Below are positions 1-5,030 of a stretch of 5,086 bases of DNA, one piece after another. The DNA is taken from NCBI GenBank assembly GCA_030146615.1, contig JASLBL010000707.1, positions 1 through 5,086 on the forward strand, read 5' to 3'. The position numbers and the translations under genes were made by a program. The notes below the pieces were generated by a model. That model did not search any database, was not told the origin of the DNA, and was given only the letters and a program-made list of their open reading frames with translations. How positions within the stretch are numbered: the stretch's first letter is position 1; every line of letters begins with the position of its first letter. The DNA is from Actinomycetes bacterium. Its GTDB lineage: Bacteria; Actinomycetota; CALGFH01.

Positions 1-1194
1 TTGGTAGGGCTGGTGAGTTTGCCGGCAGTGGTGGAGGCAGCCGAGCAGTCGGTTGAATAGGTTGCGGAGGGCGGCCGCGTGGGCGTCGCCGGCGGCCCGC
101 CGCCGCTGGTAGTGAGCGTGCGCGCCGGGTGAGGCGGTCAGGGCGGCGAACGCCCACTGGTAGCCGGCGGTGGCCAGCCGCTGGTTCTTCACCCGCCGGT
201 GGGTGACCAGCAGGCTCTTGCCGCTGGCGCGGGTGACCGGGGCGGCGCCGGCGTAGGCCTTGACGGCTTTGGCGGCCGCGAAGCGGGAGCGGTCATCGCC
301 CAGTTCGCCCAGGACGCGGGCGCCGGTGAGCCGGCCAAGGCCGGCGAAGCTGGTGATGATCTTGGCGTCGGGGTGTTGGTCGAATGCCTGGCGGGTCGCG
401 GTGGCCAGCTCCTCGGCGTTGGCGCAGGCGGTGTTCAGCGCACCGAGCAGCGCCAGGGCGTGTCGGCCCATCGCCTGCTCGACCAGCGGCGGCTGCCGCA
501 GGCAAGGGGTGGCGAAGGTCGCGTGCAGGCGGGCGGCGTGGGTAGGCAGGCGCCGCTGGCGGCCGGCCTGGCGCAGCAACCCGACCAGCTCAGGCCTGGT
601 TAGCCTCGCCGCGTCGGCGGGCGTGGGGGCAGCCGCCAGCAGGACCCGGGCCTCGGGCCGCAGGATGCCACCGCGGGCGGTGCGGAACGCTGCCAGGAAG
701 CCGGGGTAGTACTCGCGCAGCAGCGAGCGCAGCTTGTGGTGGGCCTGGGTGCGATCCCAGACCGCGTCTTGTTGGGCACGGGCCAGCACGGCGATGGCGC
801 GGACCAGCTCGGAGTCGGCCGGCAGCGGCCGGTGGGCCGCCAGGTCGGTGCGCAAGATGTTGGCCAGCACGAGCGCGTCGGCGTGGTCGGATTTCTTGCC
901 CGAGACCGCATGGCGCTGCCGGTAGCGGGCCACGGCCATCGGGTTGATCGCATACACCGGCCGGCCGGTGGCGCGCAGGCAGGCCACCAGCAGCCCACGG
1001 GCGGTCTCGATCGCGACCGGGATCGGTGCCTCCGGGCTGTCGCCGGCCTCGGCCAGCACCTCCAGCAGCTGACCATAGCCGGCCGCGTCGTCACCGATGC
1101 GCCGCTTGGCCACCAGCCGACCGTCGGCGTCAACCACGGCCACGTCGTGGTGCTCCTCTGACCAGTCGATCCCACAAGACATCGCCATCGGCAT
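1..1194 (-). CDS. IS110-family DEDD transposase (bridge-RNA-type recombinase), C-terminus cut by window edge
   Basis: This frame is open over 398 codons and runs off the left edge. The ATG at 1194 is chosen because AAGAAGG lies six bases upstream; in-frame ATGs at 1188 and 1182 are alternatives. The N-terminal RuvC-like domain shows the family's acidic residues: D10 in CGIDWSEEHHD, E63 in VAIETARG, and D103 and D106 in SGKKSDHADALVLA. A helical linker follows. The C-terminal transposase_20-type domain contains KAYAGAAPVTRASGKS, in which S324 is the probable nucleophilic serine. IS110 proteins are about 330-420 residues, so only a few residues should be missing. Members of this family excise as circles and insert with little or no target duplication, guided in characterised cases by a bridge RNA encoded next to the gene. 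No internal stops or frameshifts were seen, so the enzyme may be active. The family call is near certain; activity is inferred. Confidence 0.95.
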   Translation of the reverse strand, partial: MPMAMSCGIDWSEEHHDVAVVDADGRLVAKRRIGDDAAGYGQLLEVLAEAGDSPEAPIPVAIETARGLLVACLRATGRPVYAINPMAVARYRQRHAVSGKKSDHADALVLANILRTDLAAHRPLPADSELVRAIAVLARAQQDAVWDRTQAHHKLRSLLREYYPGFLAAFRTARGGILRPEARVLLAAAPTPADAARLTRPELVGLLRQAGRQRRLPTHAARLHATFATPCLRQPPLVEQAMGRHALALLGALNTACANAEELATATRQAFDQHPDAKIITSFAGLGRLTGARVLGELGDDRSRFAAAKAVKAYAGAAPVTRASGKSLLVTHRRVKNQRLATAGYQWAFAALTASPGAHAHYQRRRAAGDAHAAALRNLFNRLLGCLHHCRQTHQPYQ

Positions 1195-1199
1195 GGCAT

Positions 1200-1207
1200 C
1201 CCTTCTT
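1200..1207 (-). promoter_or_regulatory. Ribosome binding site deciding the IS110 transposase start
   Basis: On the minus strand this reads AAGAAGG followed by G and is placed six bases before the ATG at 1194. An overlapping ATG at 1199 opens a different frame, a 199-codon shadow with no family resemblance. Spacing therefore favours 1194 as the start. Confidence 0.55.
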
Positions 1208-1257
1208 GTCGCTACCGGCATGCACGAGCCAGCTGCGGCCACGCCGCGCCCTAATGA

Positions 1258-1344
1258 CAGGACTCCAAGGTCCACCATCCCACCAGCGGTCCAGGGCCTC
1301 AGCGACCTGCAGGTTCTCCCACTTGTGCAGGACTCGACGGTCCA
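1258..1344. repeat. Imperfect 17-bp direct repeat pair (1258-1274 and 1328-1344)
   Basis: The copies read CAGGACTCCAAGGTCCA and CAGGACTCGACGGTCCA on the plus strand. They differ only in the middle and start exactly 70 bases apart. Each copy is a near-palindrome (GGAC...GTCC). They lie inside the presumed left non-coding end of the IS110 element. Confidence 0.8.
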
Positions 1345-1403
1345 GGCGTCGGCAGAGATGACGCCTGCAAGCGGCTCAGGTCATGGATCCAACCAACTGG
1401 GCC

Positions 1404-1488
1404 GACCCCGTGGGTCCTGCAACTGACCGCTCTTGTCATGGCGCTCCAGGCGCTGGCTATAGACCAGGTCTCTTGGACCCACGGGGTC
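1404..1488. repeat. Perfect 14-bp inverted repeat with 57-base spacer
   Basis: The left arm GACCCCGTGGGTCC (1404-1417) is exactly reverse-complementary to GGACCCACGGGGTC (1475-1488). Each arm also holds a smaller palindrome, GACCC-CGT-GGGTC, so either arm can fold alone. The pair lies between the IS110 non-coding end and the first recognisable IS5 codons. It may mark an element boundary, a small palindromic insertion, or a hairpin in a transcript. No function can be assigned. Confidence 0.75.
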
Positions 1489-1490
1489 AG

Positions 1491-1755
1491 GCTGTACATG
1501 CTCATTAGGGCTAGGACAGCCACGCCAACCGGACCTATCTGCGGCGGCGTGGGATCTGCCGCGGATCGCCCGCCGTGGCGTGGAGTCCAGCCAGCGGCTG
1601 GGCCGGCACCGTTGGAAGGTCGAGCGGTCGCTGGCCTGGTTGCTGGCCAACCGTCGCCTCACGGTCCGCTATGAGCGCCGCGCCGACATCTTGACGGCGT
1701 TCCTGCAGCTGGCCTGTGCGCGCTGATCTGCGCCCGCAAGCTTCATCCGTCGTGA
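1491..1755 (+). pseudogene. Decayed C-terminal fragment of an IS5-family DDE transposase
   Basis: Three frames read in series give an IS5-type C-terminus. At 1494-1520 the codons read V-H-A-H-stop-G-stop-D-S, where the family has VHADKGYDS. The second catalytic Asp is thus His, and Lys and Tyr have become stops. NRTYLRRRGI follows at 1527-1556. A one-base loss near 1557 shifts the frame to PRIARRGVESSQRLGRHR, then WKVERSLAWLLANRRL with the catalytic Glu codon at 1622-1624, then RYERRADILTAFLQLACA. A two-base excess near 1720 gives TGA at 1724; correcting it restores ALICARKL and a stop at 1753-1755. About two thirds of the usual protein is absent on the 5' side. It cannot encode a working transposase. 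The neighbouring IS110 element may have displaced or interrupted the missing part. Confidence 0.85.
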
Positions 1756-1796
1756 AGCCACCCTCTTTGTGCTGGTATCCGAATAAAGGTTTGGGA

Positions 1797-1824
1797 TTGA
1801 CGCCCTCGACGGCTTCCGTACCCT
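1797..1824 (+). promoter_or_regulatory. Possible sigma-70-type promoter for the small exported protein
   Basis: TTGACG (1797-1802) and TACCCT (1819-1824) are separated by 16 bases and lie 26 bases before the ATG at 1851. The -35 is close to consensus and the -10 keeps only the TANNNT positions. It sits just past the IS5 relic, so this gene does not need the relic for transcription. Confidence 0.35.
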
Positions 1825-1850
1825 TGTTCGGAGCCGACCTGGGGGTGTGC

Positions 1851-2183
1851 ATGCGACGACTGCAGGTAGTCGCCACCGTGGCGCTGGCCGTAGCTCTGGC
1901 CCTGGTGCTGGCCGGCTGGCGCAGCGTGGGCGACAGGGCCGCCGAGGACCACGTTGCCGCAAAGCAGAACAAGCTGGAGCAGGCCTACCGGGAAGGAGCC
2001 GCCGCCCGTGCGTCGATGGGCAAGGTCGGCCAACAGGCTCCCCAGGCCGAGTGCGAGGCCCGCTTTTTCGCCACCCAGGCTCTCGATCTCGAGGACGAAA
2101 CCATGGTGGAGCTGGCCTGCAAGTACTTTGTGGCCGGGTGCATGAAGCAACCGCCCCCGGCTAGTGTCGCCAAGGCGCCCTAG
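1851..2183 (+). CDS. Small membrane-anchored or exported protein of unknown function
   Basis: This 110-residue protein is not recognised as a family member. The open frame extends upstream, but ATG 1851 is preferred: a GGGGG tract (1841-1845) lies about five bases upstream, and the protein then begins with a canonical membrane-targeting segment. M-R-R is followed by an uninterrupted hydrophobic stretch at residues 6-23 (VVATVALAVALALVLAGW), either an uncleaved anchor or a signal peptide. The rest is polar: a charged, probably helical part (about 28-60), then a segment with three cysteines, C68, C90 and C97, in AECEARFF, ELACKYF and AGCMKQ. It ends in a Pro/Ala-rich tail. The cysteines would lie outside the cytoplasm and could form a disulfide or bind a ligand; this is inference. 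It stands alone between IS debris and a long gap, so context gives no function. Confidence 0.6.
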   Translation: MRRLQVVATVALAVALALVLAGWRSVGDRAAEDHVAAKQNKLEQAYREGAAARASMGKVGQQAPQAECEARFFATQALDLEDETMVELACKYFVAGCMKQPPPASVAKAP

Positions 2184-2331
2184 CCCGGCGAGTGGCTTAG
2201 CACTCTGCGGGAGATGAGATCCCTCGCAGCGGCGCCCATGCCTCGGCCGCGCGCGTACACGAGCTGGCTGCTCAAGGGCTCGGCAGGCCGCCAGGGTGCG
2301 TGCCGCTCGATCACGTCCCGAACGAACAGCT

Positions 2332-2353
2332 GGTTGTGGAACAACCTCTTATT
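2332..2353 (+). terminator. Possible Rho-independent terminator
   Basis: GGTTGT (2332-2337) and ACAACC (2341-2346) form a perfect 6-bp stem with a GGA loop, followed by the T-rich run TCTTATT. It lies about 150 bases after the small exported protein's stop. The stem is short and moderately G/C, so efficiency is uncertain. Confidence 0.35.
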
Positions 2354-2356
2354 AAT

Positions 2357-2395
2357 CCTGCACTCTGCTGTTTAGGAGACGTCTCAGTTTAGACG
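2357..2395. other. tRNA-anticodon-arm-like segment with palindrome; possible old attachment site
   Basis: Positions 2357-2378 match 5051-5072 of the tRNA-Arg(CCU) half at 19 of 22 bases without gaps. On the minus strand both contain CTCCTAAACAG, the anticodon loop and following stem, and both end in GCAGG where the T-stem begins. The match stops at the T-loop, so this is not a tRNA gene. A perfect 10-bp palindrome GAGACGTCTC (2376-2385) adjoins it, flanked by two GTTTAG copies (2370-2375 and 2387-2392). CGTCT/AGACG (2380-2384 and 2391-2395) can form a further hairpin. A tRNA-targeting integrase site is one reading; no integrase gene is present here. Confidence 0.35.
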
Positions 2396-2561
2396 CTGTG
2401 CTGGAGCGCGAACTTCCTGGGTCGACGGCGACCATAAGGCGAAAGTTATCCGCTGGCGTCGGCGGTCGTCCTCACTCGTACGACAGCTGACTAGCGAGCC
2501 GCAGGCGTCCCGCCGATGGGCGCTGGTCAATGGTCGTCGCGATCTCCTGACCCGGCTGTCA

Positions 2562-2567
2562 TAGGAT
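2562..2567 (+). promoter_or_regulatory. -10 box for leaderless methyltransferase transcript
   Basis: TAGGAT fits the TANNNT pattern and ends eight bases before the GTG at 2576, so transcription would begin at or next to the start codon. No clear -35 is visible. The layout matches TAGCAT-N7-ATG upstream of the oxidoreductase. Confidence 0.45.
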
Positions 2568-2575
2568 CTTGTTCT

Positions 2576-3433
2576 GTGGACGCCAACGACCGCCAGCAAC
2601 CGCGCGCGACGAGCCATCCAGGCCCGGGCCCGGTGCGGGATCGGCCTCCGGAACACCGAGTCGCCCGCGTCGACTACGACGCCGAACTCCGCCTGCACGA
2701 CGAGGCCCTTCGCCGCACGTACAACATACGGGCAGACGACCGGGTCCTGGACATCGGCTGTGGAACCGGCCGGACGACGCGGGACGCCGCGCGGTCGGCC
2801 GGGGAAGGGAGCGCGCTCGGAGTCGATCGCTCCGCCTCGATGATCGAGCGGGCCCGAGAACTCGCCCGGGCGGAGAGAGTCCACAACGTTACCTTCGAGC
2901 AGGGCGACGCGCAGGTGCACCGCTTTCCGGAGGACGGTTTCGACCTCGCCATCAGTCGGTTCGGGACGATGTTCTTCGATGACCCCGTCGCGGCGTTCGC
3001 CAACATCGCGGTGGCGCTTCGGCCCGCCGGGCGCCTGGTGATGATGGTGTGGCAGGAGCACGAGCACAACGAATGGTCCGTGACGATCGAACGGGCGCTC
3101 GGCCGTGAGGGGCCGCCGGTCCCAGCTCCGGAAGCGCGGGAGCCGTTCTCGCTTGCCGATCAAGACACCGTTGAGGCGATCCTCGGCGCGGCGGGATTCG
3201 GCGAGGCCACGTTCACCGACGTCCACCAGCCCGTCTACTACGGTCCGGACGTCGCGGCGGCCCTCGAGTGGGTCGGCGGGTTCTCGAGCACCAGGGAGTT
3301 GCTGATGCGCCTGGGTGCCGCCGCCGCTGAGCGGGCGCTCGAGCGTCTCCGTGAGGCCCTCGACGCGCACGCAAGCGAACGTGGCGTGTGGTTCGATTCG
3401 CGGGCCTGGATTATCGAGGCCCGCCGTCCGTGA
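2576..3433 (+). CDS. Class I SAM-dependent methyltransferase
   Basis: The GTG at 2576 is preferred over the upstream ATG at 2516: the -10-like TAGGAT ends eight bases before it, and the 20 extra residues resemble nothing in the family. This gives 285 residues. A polar leader (1-30) precedes the Rossmann fold. Motif I is VLDIGCGTG at 57-65, and D84 in GVDRS should bind the SAM ribose. GDAQVHRFPEDGFDLAISRF at about 110-129 covers motif II, followed by ALRPAGRLVMMVW at 147-159. The pattern FGTMFFDDPVAAFANI is typical of UbiE-like methyltransferases acting on small molecules. The C-terminal 120 residues probably form the acceptor cap. The acceptor substrate cannot be told. The oxidoreductase follows on the same strand after 108 bases and seems to have its own promoter. 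The family is certain; the pathway is unknown. Confidence 0.93.
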   Translation: MDANDRQQPRATSHPGPGPVRDRPPEHRVARVDYDAELRLHDEALRRTYNIRADDRVLDIGCGTGRTTRDAARSAGEGSALGVDRSASMIERARELARAERVHNVTFEQGDAQVHRFPEDGFDLAISRFGTMFFDDPVAAFANIAVALRPAGRLVMMVWQEHEHNEWSVTIERALGREGPPVPAPEAREPFSLADQDTVEAILGAAGFGEATFTDVHQPVYYGPDVAAALEWVGGFSSTRELLMRLGAAAAERALERLREALDAHASERGVWFDSRAWIIEARRP

Positions 3434-3511
3434 CCGAATCGACCGCATCTGCGCGATCCTTCGGCCAGCAGAGCCCGGCTGAGCGCGCTCGGATGCCTCA
3501 CGAGGCGGGAG

Positions 3512-3528
3512 CGCACCCCGTGGGTGCG
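3512..3528. promoter_or_regulatory. Operator-like perfect palindrome at the oxidoreductase promoter
   Basis: CGCACCCCGTGGGTGCG is a 7-bp perfect inverted repeat around CGT, abutting the -10 box TAGCAT (3529-3534). A protein bound here would block or assist RNA polymerase. Its core ACCCCGTGGGT (3515-3525) recurs at 1405-1415 and, inverted, at 1477-1487. It could instead act as an RNA hairpin terminating read-through from the methyltransferase, but no T-run follows. Confidence 0.45.
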
Positions 3529-3534
3529 TAGCAT
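3529..3534 (+). promoter_or_regulatory. -10 box for leaderless oxidoreductase transcript
   Basis: TAGCAT is followed by seven bases and then ATG at 3542, the spacing expected when transcription starts on the start codon. There is no Shine-Dalgarno sequence before this ATG. An upstream in-frame GTG at 3524 would overlap the -10 box, which argues against it. Confidence 0.45.
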
Positions 3535-3541
3535 CGTGCCT

Positions 3542-4366
3542 ATGCGCTCAGGACTCTTCGTGCCGATCTTCGATGCGCTGGCGGACCCCGCGCTCGTCGC
3601 CCGGCTGTCCGCCGAGGCAGAGGAAGCCGGATGGGACGGAATCTTCCTCTGGGATCACGTCCGCTGGCGGGAGCCGGTTCTCGAGGTCGCCGATGCCTGG
3701 ATCACGCTCGCGGCGATCGCCACCGCCACACAGACGATCCGACTGGGTCCGATGGTCACCCCGCTCGCCAGGCGCCGACCGGTCAAGGTCGCCAGGGAGA
3801 CCGCGACCCTGGATCGGCTGAGCGGCGGCCGCTTGACGCTCGGCGTCGGCCTCGGCAGCGACCGGTCCGGGAACGAGCTTTCGATCACAGGGGAGGAACT
3901 CGATGACCGCCGGCGCGCAGGGATGCTCGACGAGGCGTTGGAGATCCTGACGGCCGCCTGGTCGGGTGAGCCCGTGTACCACCGTGGTGAGCACTACACG
4001 GTCGACGGCATGCGGTTCCTGCCCCGGCCGGTTCAGCGGCCTGGGGTCCCGGTGTGGGTGGGCGGGTACCCCGGGAAGCGAAAGCCGCTTCGGCGTGCCG
4101 TCCGGTTCCAGGGGTTCTTCCCGGTCGACCTCGAGCACCCGGACCAGCTCGCCGAGAGCGTCGCTGAGATCGCCTCGGTTCGCAGAGAGATCGGGAGGGA
4201 CGTAAAGGAGCCCTTCGACGTCGTCGCGGCGCTGCCGGTGGGCACCGATCCGGCGCCCTACGCATCGGCAGGTGCTACGTGGTGGATGGTGGAGTTTCCA
4301 TGGGACGGGGTGTCGGTGGACCAGGTACGCGGTGTGATCCGCGACGGACCGGCGCCCTCGGGCTGA
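3542..4366 (+). CDS. LLM-class (luciferase-like) flavin/F420-dependent oxidoreductase
   Basis: This 274-residue protein starts at ATG 3542, seven bases after TAGCAT; the GTG at 3524 would add six unconserved residues. The bacterial-luciferase TIM-barrel family is clear throughout. It has MRSGLFVPIFD on the first strand, AEEAGWDGIFLWDHV at 26-40, and ADAWITLAAIATATQTIRLG at 50-69. MVTPLARRRPVKVARETATL follows at 71-90, then LSGGRLTLGVGLGS at 93-106, and PVQRPGVPVWVGGY later. Family members use FMNH2 or reduced F420 to oxidise or reduce small organic molecules. The actinobacterial setting makes F420 plausible, but sequence reading alone cannot separate the two. It is somewhat shorter than the 290-350 residues common in the family, mainly at the C-terminus, yet all core elements remain. 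The adjacent methyltransferase suggests a shared substrate class. It converges on the PhnB-like fragment. Confidence 0.92.
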   Translation: MRSGLFVPIFDALADPALVARLSAEAEEAGWDGIFLWDHVRWREPVLEVADAWITLAAIATATQTIRLGPMVTPLARRRPVKVARETATLDRLSGGRLTLGVGLGSDRSGNELSITGEELDDRRRAGMLDEALEILTAAWSGEPVYHRGEHYTVDGMRFLPRPVQRPGVPVWVGGYPGKRKPLRRAVRFQGFFPVDLEHPDQLAESVAEIASVRREIGRDVKEPFDVVAALPVGTDPAPYASAGATWWMVEFPWDGVSVDQVRGVIRDGPAPSG

Positions 4367-4417
4367 TTGCCGCGGATAGGCAGACGTGGTGCAACGAGCC
4401 ATCCGGGCGCCGCTTGG

Positions 4418-4439
4418 TGCGCGGTGGAGCGATCGCGCA
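4418..4439. terminator. Weak hairpin between convergent genes
   Basis: TGCGCG (4418-4423) and CGCGCA (4434-4439) form a 6-bp stem with a 10-base loop in the 79-base gap between the oxidoreductase and the PhnB-like fragment. Position fits a bidirectional terminator, but no T-run follows on either strand. Confidence 0.25.
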
Positions 4440-4445
4440 GAACCG

Positions 4446-4832
4446 CTAGGCGCCCGCCGCGTACGCCCGCTCGAGCTCGGCGATGTCGATCTTCGTCATC
4501 TGCAGCATCGCTGACATGACCCGCTGCGCCGCCGCCTCGTCCGGCTCATTCAGCAGCTCGGTCAGCCGGACCGGCATGATCTGCCAGGACAGGCCGTAGC
4601 GGTCCTTGAGCCAGCCGCACGGTCCCTCCTCGCCGCCCTCGCTCAGCGCCGTCCACAGGTAGTCGACCTCCTGCTGCGACTCGCAGTTCACCGCGAGCGA
4701 GAGCGCCTCGGTGAACGAGAACTCGGGCCCGCCGTTCAGGGCGGTGATGCCATGGCCCTCGAGTTCGAAGTCAACGGTCATCACCATCCCGGCCGGCCGC
4801 GGGCCGGCCTCGCCGTAATGGGTTTGGGGGTC
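4446..4832 (-). pseudogene. N-terminally truncated PhnB-like VOC-fold protein
   Basis: From ATG 4787 the frame gives 113 residues ending at TAG 4446. The family is PhnB-like / 3-demethylubiquinone-9 3-methyltransferase-like, a VOC (glyoxalase) fold. It shows ITALNGGPEFSF, VNCESQQEVDYLW, LSEGGEEGPCGWLKDRYG, LSWQIMP and QRVMSAMLQMTKIDIAELER. Typical members have about 150 residues and begin with a strand containing W-F-D and A-x-x-F-Y. That part is absent. The same frame stays homologous upstream of the ATG (THYGEAGPRPAG, 4823-4788), as in full-length relatives, but meets TGA at 4833-4835, and beyond it nothing resembles the missing first 35-40 residues. ATG 4787 is therefore probably not the ancestral start. 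A shortened product may still be made from ATG 4787 or GTG 4784, but half of the first VOC module is gone. PhnB-like proteins rarely have a proven function. Confidence 0.75.
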
Positions 4833-5030
4833 TCAGCGGTTGGACGACGATCGCCGCTCGAACCCATCGGCGCTACCCGCGAGCAGGGTCCCTGGCTGGC
4901 CGCTCGTCGCCGTCGGAAGGTTCTGGCTCGAACAGCTGACGCGGACGACGCCTTGAGGCTGGTGGCGTCGTACAGGATGCCGGAAGAGAGATCGAAGAGT
5001 CGGGGGGAATGACTCCACGATTTCTCCCCG
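4833..5030. other. Stretch without a supported gene
   Basis: A plus-strand open frame reaches TGA at 5010-5012. It has no ribosome binding site, it overlaps the PhnB-like fragment antisense, and its third codon positions are clearly less G/C than in the true genes here. Its C-terminal part (KVLARTADADDALRLVASYR) looks faintly protein-like, so a short gene remnant cannot be excluded. A 7-bp inverted repeat ATGGGTT/AACCCAT (4818-4824 and 4861-4867) is the only structure seen. Confidence 0.4.

Larger units (their letters stand above)
1200..1370 (-). ncRNA. Candidate IS110 bridge RNA in the element's non-coding end
   Basis: This non-coding DNA lies directly upstream of the IS110 transposase, where IS110-group elements encode the bridge (seek) RNA that pairs with target and donor DNA. 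On the transposase strand it contains an 8-bp hairpin, CAGGCGTC (1367-1360) with GACGCCTG (1350-1343) and a 9-base loop. It also contains two similar 17-nt units, TGGACCGTCGAGTCCTG (1344-1328) and TGGACCTTGGAGTCCTG (1274-1258), 15 of 17 identical and 70 bases apart. Each unit can itself fold through GGAC/GTCC. One 5' hairpin followed by two similar loops resembles bridge RNA layout. A competing longer pairing, CTTGCAGG with CCTGC-AC-AAG, is possible. RNA ends, the guide assignment and expression cannot be read from this window. The position is known biology; the structure is my inference. Confidence 0.4.
2184..2575. other. Gene-free stretch of about 390 bases with structured sites
   Basis: No frame here resembles a protein. 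The stretch holds an imperfect hairpin at 2205-2229 (CTGC/GCAG with GGGA/TCCC), a terminator-like hairpin at 2332-2353, an anticodon-arm-like and palindromic site at 2357-2395, and a -10 box at 2562-2567. The part from 2339 to 2375 is noticeably more AT-rich than its surroundings. A long minus-strand open frame over 2384-3448 is the antisense shadow of the methyltransferase. Confidence 0.6.

Noticed and set aside
199..709. Plus-strand open frames over the left end
   Set aside because: Gly/Ala/Arg-rich shadows of the IS110 transposase gene, which is strongly recognisable on the minus strand.
600..1199. Minus-strand open frame of 199 codons starting at ATG 1199
   Set aside because: Out-of-frame shadow of the IS110 transposase; Trp/Arg/Pro-rich composition and no DEDD motif.
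2205..2229. Imperfect hairpin just after the small exported protein
   Set aside because: The stem needs a two-base bulge and has no T-run, so it is not called a terminator; the hairpin at 2332-2353 is the better candidate.
2384..3448. Minus-strand open frame of 354 codons
   Set aside because: Antisense shadow of the methyltransferase gene; its translation is Arg/Pro-rich with no recognisable family, whereas the plus strand has textbook SAM motifs.
3548..4402. Minus-strand open frame of 284 codons
   Set aside because: Antisense shadow of the LLM oxidoreductase; high-GC genes commonly leave such open frames.
2606..4408. 16 of 18 base match between 2606-2623 and 4391-4408 (both contain ACGAGCCATCC)
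   Set aside because: At this base composition a match of this size in 5 kb is within chance, one copy lies inside the methyltransferase coding region, and no symmetry or context supports it.
4752..5012. Plus-strand open frame of 86 codons
   Set aside because: Overlaps the PhnB-like fragment antisense, lacks a ribosome binding site, and has weak third-position G/C bias; described only as gene-free DNA.
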